A stretch of 5,174 nucleotides of DNA, from NCBI GenBank assembly GCA_900549445.1, contig UROS01000161.1:1-5174 (forward strand). Reading direction: 5' to 3'. The notes below the pieces were generated by a model. That model was not told the origin of the DNA and ran no database searches. It saw nothing but the letters and a program-made list of their open reading frames with translations. Shown piece by piece: positions 5,159-5,174 of this stretch; position 1 is the first letter of the stretch, and every line of letters begins with the position of its first letter. The stretch is from an uncultured Porphyromonadaceae bacterium. Its GTDB lineage: Bacteria > Bacteroidota > Bacteroidia > Bacteroidales > Muribaculaceae. Made by a program: the position numbers and the translations under genes.

Positions 5159-5174
5159 CACTCGCTTTTGAAAA

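Overview
The window looks like a metagenome contig from a gut Bacteroidales, most likely a Muribaculaceae-type organism. The evidence is as follows. Promoters have the Bacteroidota form (TTTG, about 19-20 nt, TAnnTTTG). Start codons lack Shine-Dalgarno sequences and have A/T-rich leaders instead. There is a lipoprotein with acidic residues directly after the lipobox cysteine, and a secreted protein with a C-terminal tail of the kind seen in type IX secretion cargo. The family assignment is inference from style. The first 27 bases are not biological: they match the Illumina Nextera transposase adapter, so the contig begins at an untrimmed read end.

Layout. 1-27 is adapter. 28-172 is non-coding: an AT-rich stretch, then a GC-rich part with a strong hairpin. 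173-422 holds three tandem copies of an 82-86 bp unit. 433-465 is a minus-strand promoter whose transcript would start at the edge of that array and run through it. 512-542 is a plus-strand promoter with consensus spacing. It drives what appears to be a three-gene operon: an aromatic-rich, lipocalin-like lipoprotein (564-947), a membrane-anchored pseudokinase (976-1761), and a two-lobed GNAT-fold protein of the YghO / bacterial ceramide synthase-like family (1775-2905). A separate promoter (-7 box 2955-2962) precedes a secreted multi-domain protein (3009-4415), which ends in a strong intrinsic terminator (4441-4476). 4416-5174 contains no credible gene. It holds a 527-bp imperfect inverted-repeat element (4510-5036) with 24-bp near-identical ends, followed by a strong plus-strand promoter (5127-5158) that fires out of the window.

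How the genes may work together. The gaps of 28 and 13 nt, the shared strand and the absence of internal terminators make the lipoprotein, pseudokinase and acyltransferase-like genes a likely transcription unit. All three have an envelope theme: an outer-membrane or surface lipoprotein, an inner-membrane-tethered kinase-fold protein, and an enzyme of a family that includes a bacterial ceramide synthase. A role in envelope lipid or sphingolipid biology is a hypothesis, not something the sequence proves. The 3009-4415 gene is an independent unit with visibly lower GC and different codon choice.

The most notable items are the pseudokinase that has lost its catalytic Asp, its pairing with a ceramide synthase-like protein, the transposase-free inverted-repeat element, and the tandem array placed immediately downstream of a good minus-strand promoter.
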